5,844 bases of DNA, from NCBI GenBank assembly GCA_011322575.1, contig DRMK01000319.1, positions 1 through 5,844 of the forward strand. Direction: 5' to 3'. A program made the translations under genes and the position numbers. Numbering within the stretch: position 1 is the stretch's first letter; each line of letters begins with the position of its first letter. The notes below the pieces were generated by a model. It searched no databases. It was not told the DNA's origin and was given only the letters and a program-made list of their open reading frames with translations. Source of the stretch: Gammaproteobacteria bacterium. Its GTDB lineage: Bacteria; Pseudomonadota; Gammaproteobacteria; Thiohalospirales; Thiohalospiraceae. Of the stretch, positions 4,983 through 5,844 are shown one piece after another.

Positions 4983-5844
4983 TCACTTTTCCACCTTCCG
5001 CAGCATATAGTAAGTAATGGCCGCCGCGCAAATGGTGGGCAGGGTAGCGCTCAGAAACGGAGGGATGGAATAGACCACCCCCAGCTGCCCCAGGCTGTGG
5101 TTGAACAGATAGAAACCGATACCGATCAGGGTGCCGGCCAGGAGCCGGCTGCCCACGCTCACCGAACGCATGGATCCAAAGATGAACGGGACTGCCAGCA
5201 GCATCATGGCCCCGGTGGCAAATGGTGAGGCCAGCTTGCTCCAGAAGGCCACCCGGTAGCGGTCGGAATTGAGCCCGTTGCTCTCCAGATAGCCGATATA
5301 GCGCAGCAGCTCGCGGGAGGAAAGACCCTGCGGCTCCACCGCCACCACATCGATCAGCCCGGGATCCAGGGTTCCGCGCCAGACCAGCTCATCCCGGTGC
5401 GCGGCGGTAATGCGTGGTTTGGAAAAACGGGTCTGGCTCACATCCTCCAGGAGCCAGCTGCCATCCTCCTGGTAACTGGCCTGCGGGGCGTAGGTCAGTT
5501 TGAGCGGCTGCTTGGCGGTGCTGAACTCATAGATGTGAACCCCTCCCAAATGGCGGTTGGAATATACGGTGCGGGCATTGATGTAGCTTTTCCCTTCCCG
5601 GATCCAGAGACCGGAACCGGTATTGACCGACACGTGCTTCTGCAGCGCGGCGGCGCGCAGCTTGAAGGCGTATTGTTCGGTATGGGACGCCACCAGCTCC
5701 CCGATGAGAACCACCGCAACCATCATCAGCAGCGCCACCTTCGCCACCGCCCAGGTGATACGCATCACCGAAACCCCGGCAGCACGCATCACCGTCAGCT
5801 CGCTGCTGCTGGCCAGGTTGCCGAGGCCCATCAGGCTGCCGATC
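4983..5844 (-). CDS. lptG: LPS export ABC transporter permease LptG (N-terminus outside window)
   Basis: LptG is an inner-membrane permease that, with LptF and the ATPase LptB, extracts lipopolysaccharide from the inner membrane and passes it to LptC/LptA for transport to the outer membrane. The fragment has 286 residues plus one base and stays open to the right edge; the family is about 355-360 residues, so roughly 70 are missing. Visible in order are the coupling region GLGNLASSSELTVMRAAGVS (conserved SEL, contacts LptB), TM3 (ITWAVAKVALLMMVAVVLIGE), a periplasmic beta-jellyroll domain of about 150 residues with GLWIREG, LGGVHIYEF and VAVEPQGLS, then TM4 (FATGAMMLLAVPFIFG), the conserved MRSVSVGSRLL loop, TM5 (GTLIGIGFYLFNHSLGQLG) and TM6 (near the end, before MLRKVEK). 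The similarity to E. coli LptG is evident throughout from recalled sequence. An ATG at 5831 is internal, not the start. lptF is the expected upstream neighbour. The stop is TGA at 4985-4983. Confidence 0.95.
   Translation of the reverse strand, partial: IGSLMGLGNLASSSELTVMRAAGVSVMRITWAVAKVALLMMVAVVLIGELVASHTEQYAFKLRAAALQKHVSVNTGSGLWIREGKSYINARTVYSNRHLGGVHIYEFSTAKQPLKLTYAPQASYQEDGSWLLEDVSQTRFSKPRITAAHRDELVWRGTLDPGLIDVVAVEPQGLSSRELLRYIGYLESNGLNSDRYRVAFWSKLASPFATGAMMLLAVPFIFGSMRSVSVGSRLLAGTLIGIGFYLFNHSLGQLGVVYSIPPFLSATLPTICAAAITYYMLRKVEK

Overview
The window looks like a chromosomal stretch from a GC-rich Gammaproteobacterium. The strongest clue is a clear C-terminal part of LptG, the lipopolysaccharide-export permease, at the right edge, with a sequence pattern close to the gammaproteobacterial form. 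A Chromatiales-like or sulfur-oxidizer-like host would fit the overall feel, but that is a guess. No tRNA, rRNA, CRISPR array, insertion sequence or phage gene was seen.

Layout, left to right. (1) 1-420, plus: the 3' end of a gene that begins outside the window; its product is not recognised. (2) 421-711: a 291-base gap rich in dyad symmetry, including a perfect 16-base palindrome and an orphan Shine-Dalgarno-like sequence in a hairpin loop. (3) 712-1845, plus: a complete GT4-family (GT-B fold) glycosyltransferase with a TTG start. (4) 1846-1913: a short, C-tract-rich gap between convergent genes; its minus strand carries a four-tract G-quadruplex motif. (5) 1914-2747, minus: a PAS protein with a degenerate GGDEF domain that has lost its catalytic motif but appears to keep the RxxD c-di-GMP inhibitory site. 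(6) 2748-3026: a 279-base gap with a possible minus-strand promoter, a hairpin and an AT-rich direct repeat. (7) 3027-4838, minus: a complete long-chain acyl-CoA synthetase-type AMP-forming ligase. (8) 4839-4982: a gap with a strong RBS, a weak promoter candidate and nested inverted repeats. (9) 4983-5844, minus: lptG, cut by the right edge.

The themes are the cell envelope and signalling: a sugar transferase for a surface glycan, an LPS exporter, an acyl-CoA ligase for lipid metabolism, and a probable c-di-GMP sensor. lptG, the ligase and the PAS/GGDEF gene all read leftwards, but the gaps between them and their separate RBSs do not show that they form one operon. The glycosyltransferase and the PAS/GGDEF gene converge.

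I found no clear new multi-gene system. The most interesting items are the catalytically degenerate GGDEF protein with a retained I-site, the G-quadruplex motif between the convergent genes, and the structured gap upstream of the glycosyltransferase.
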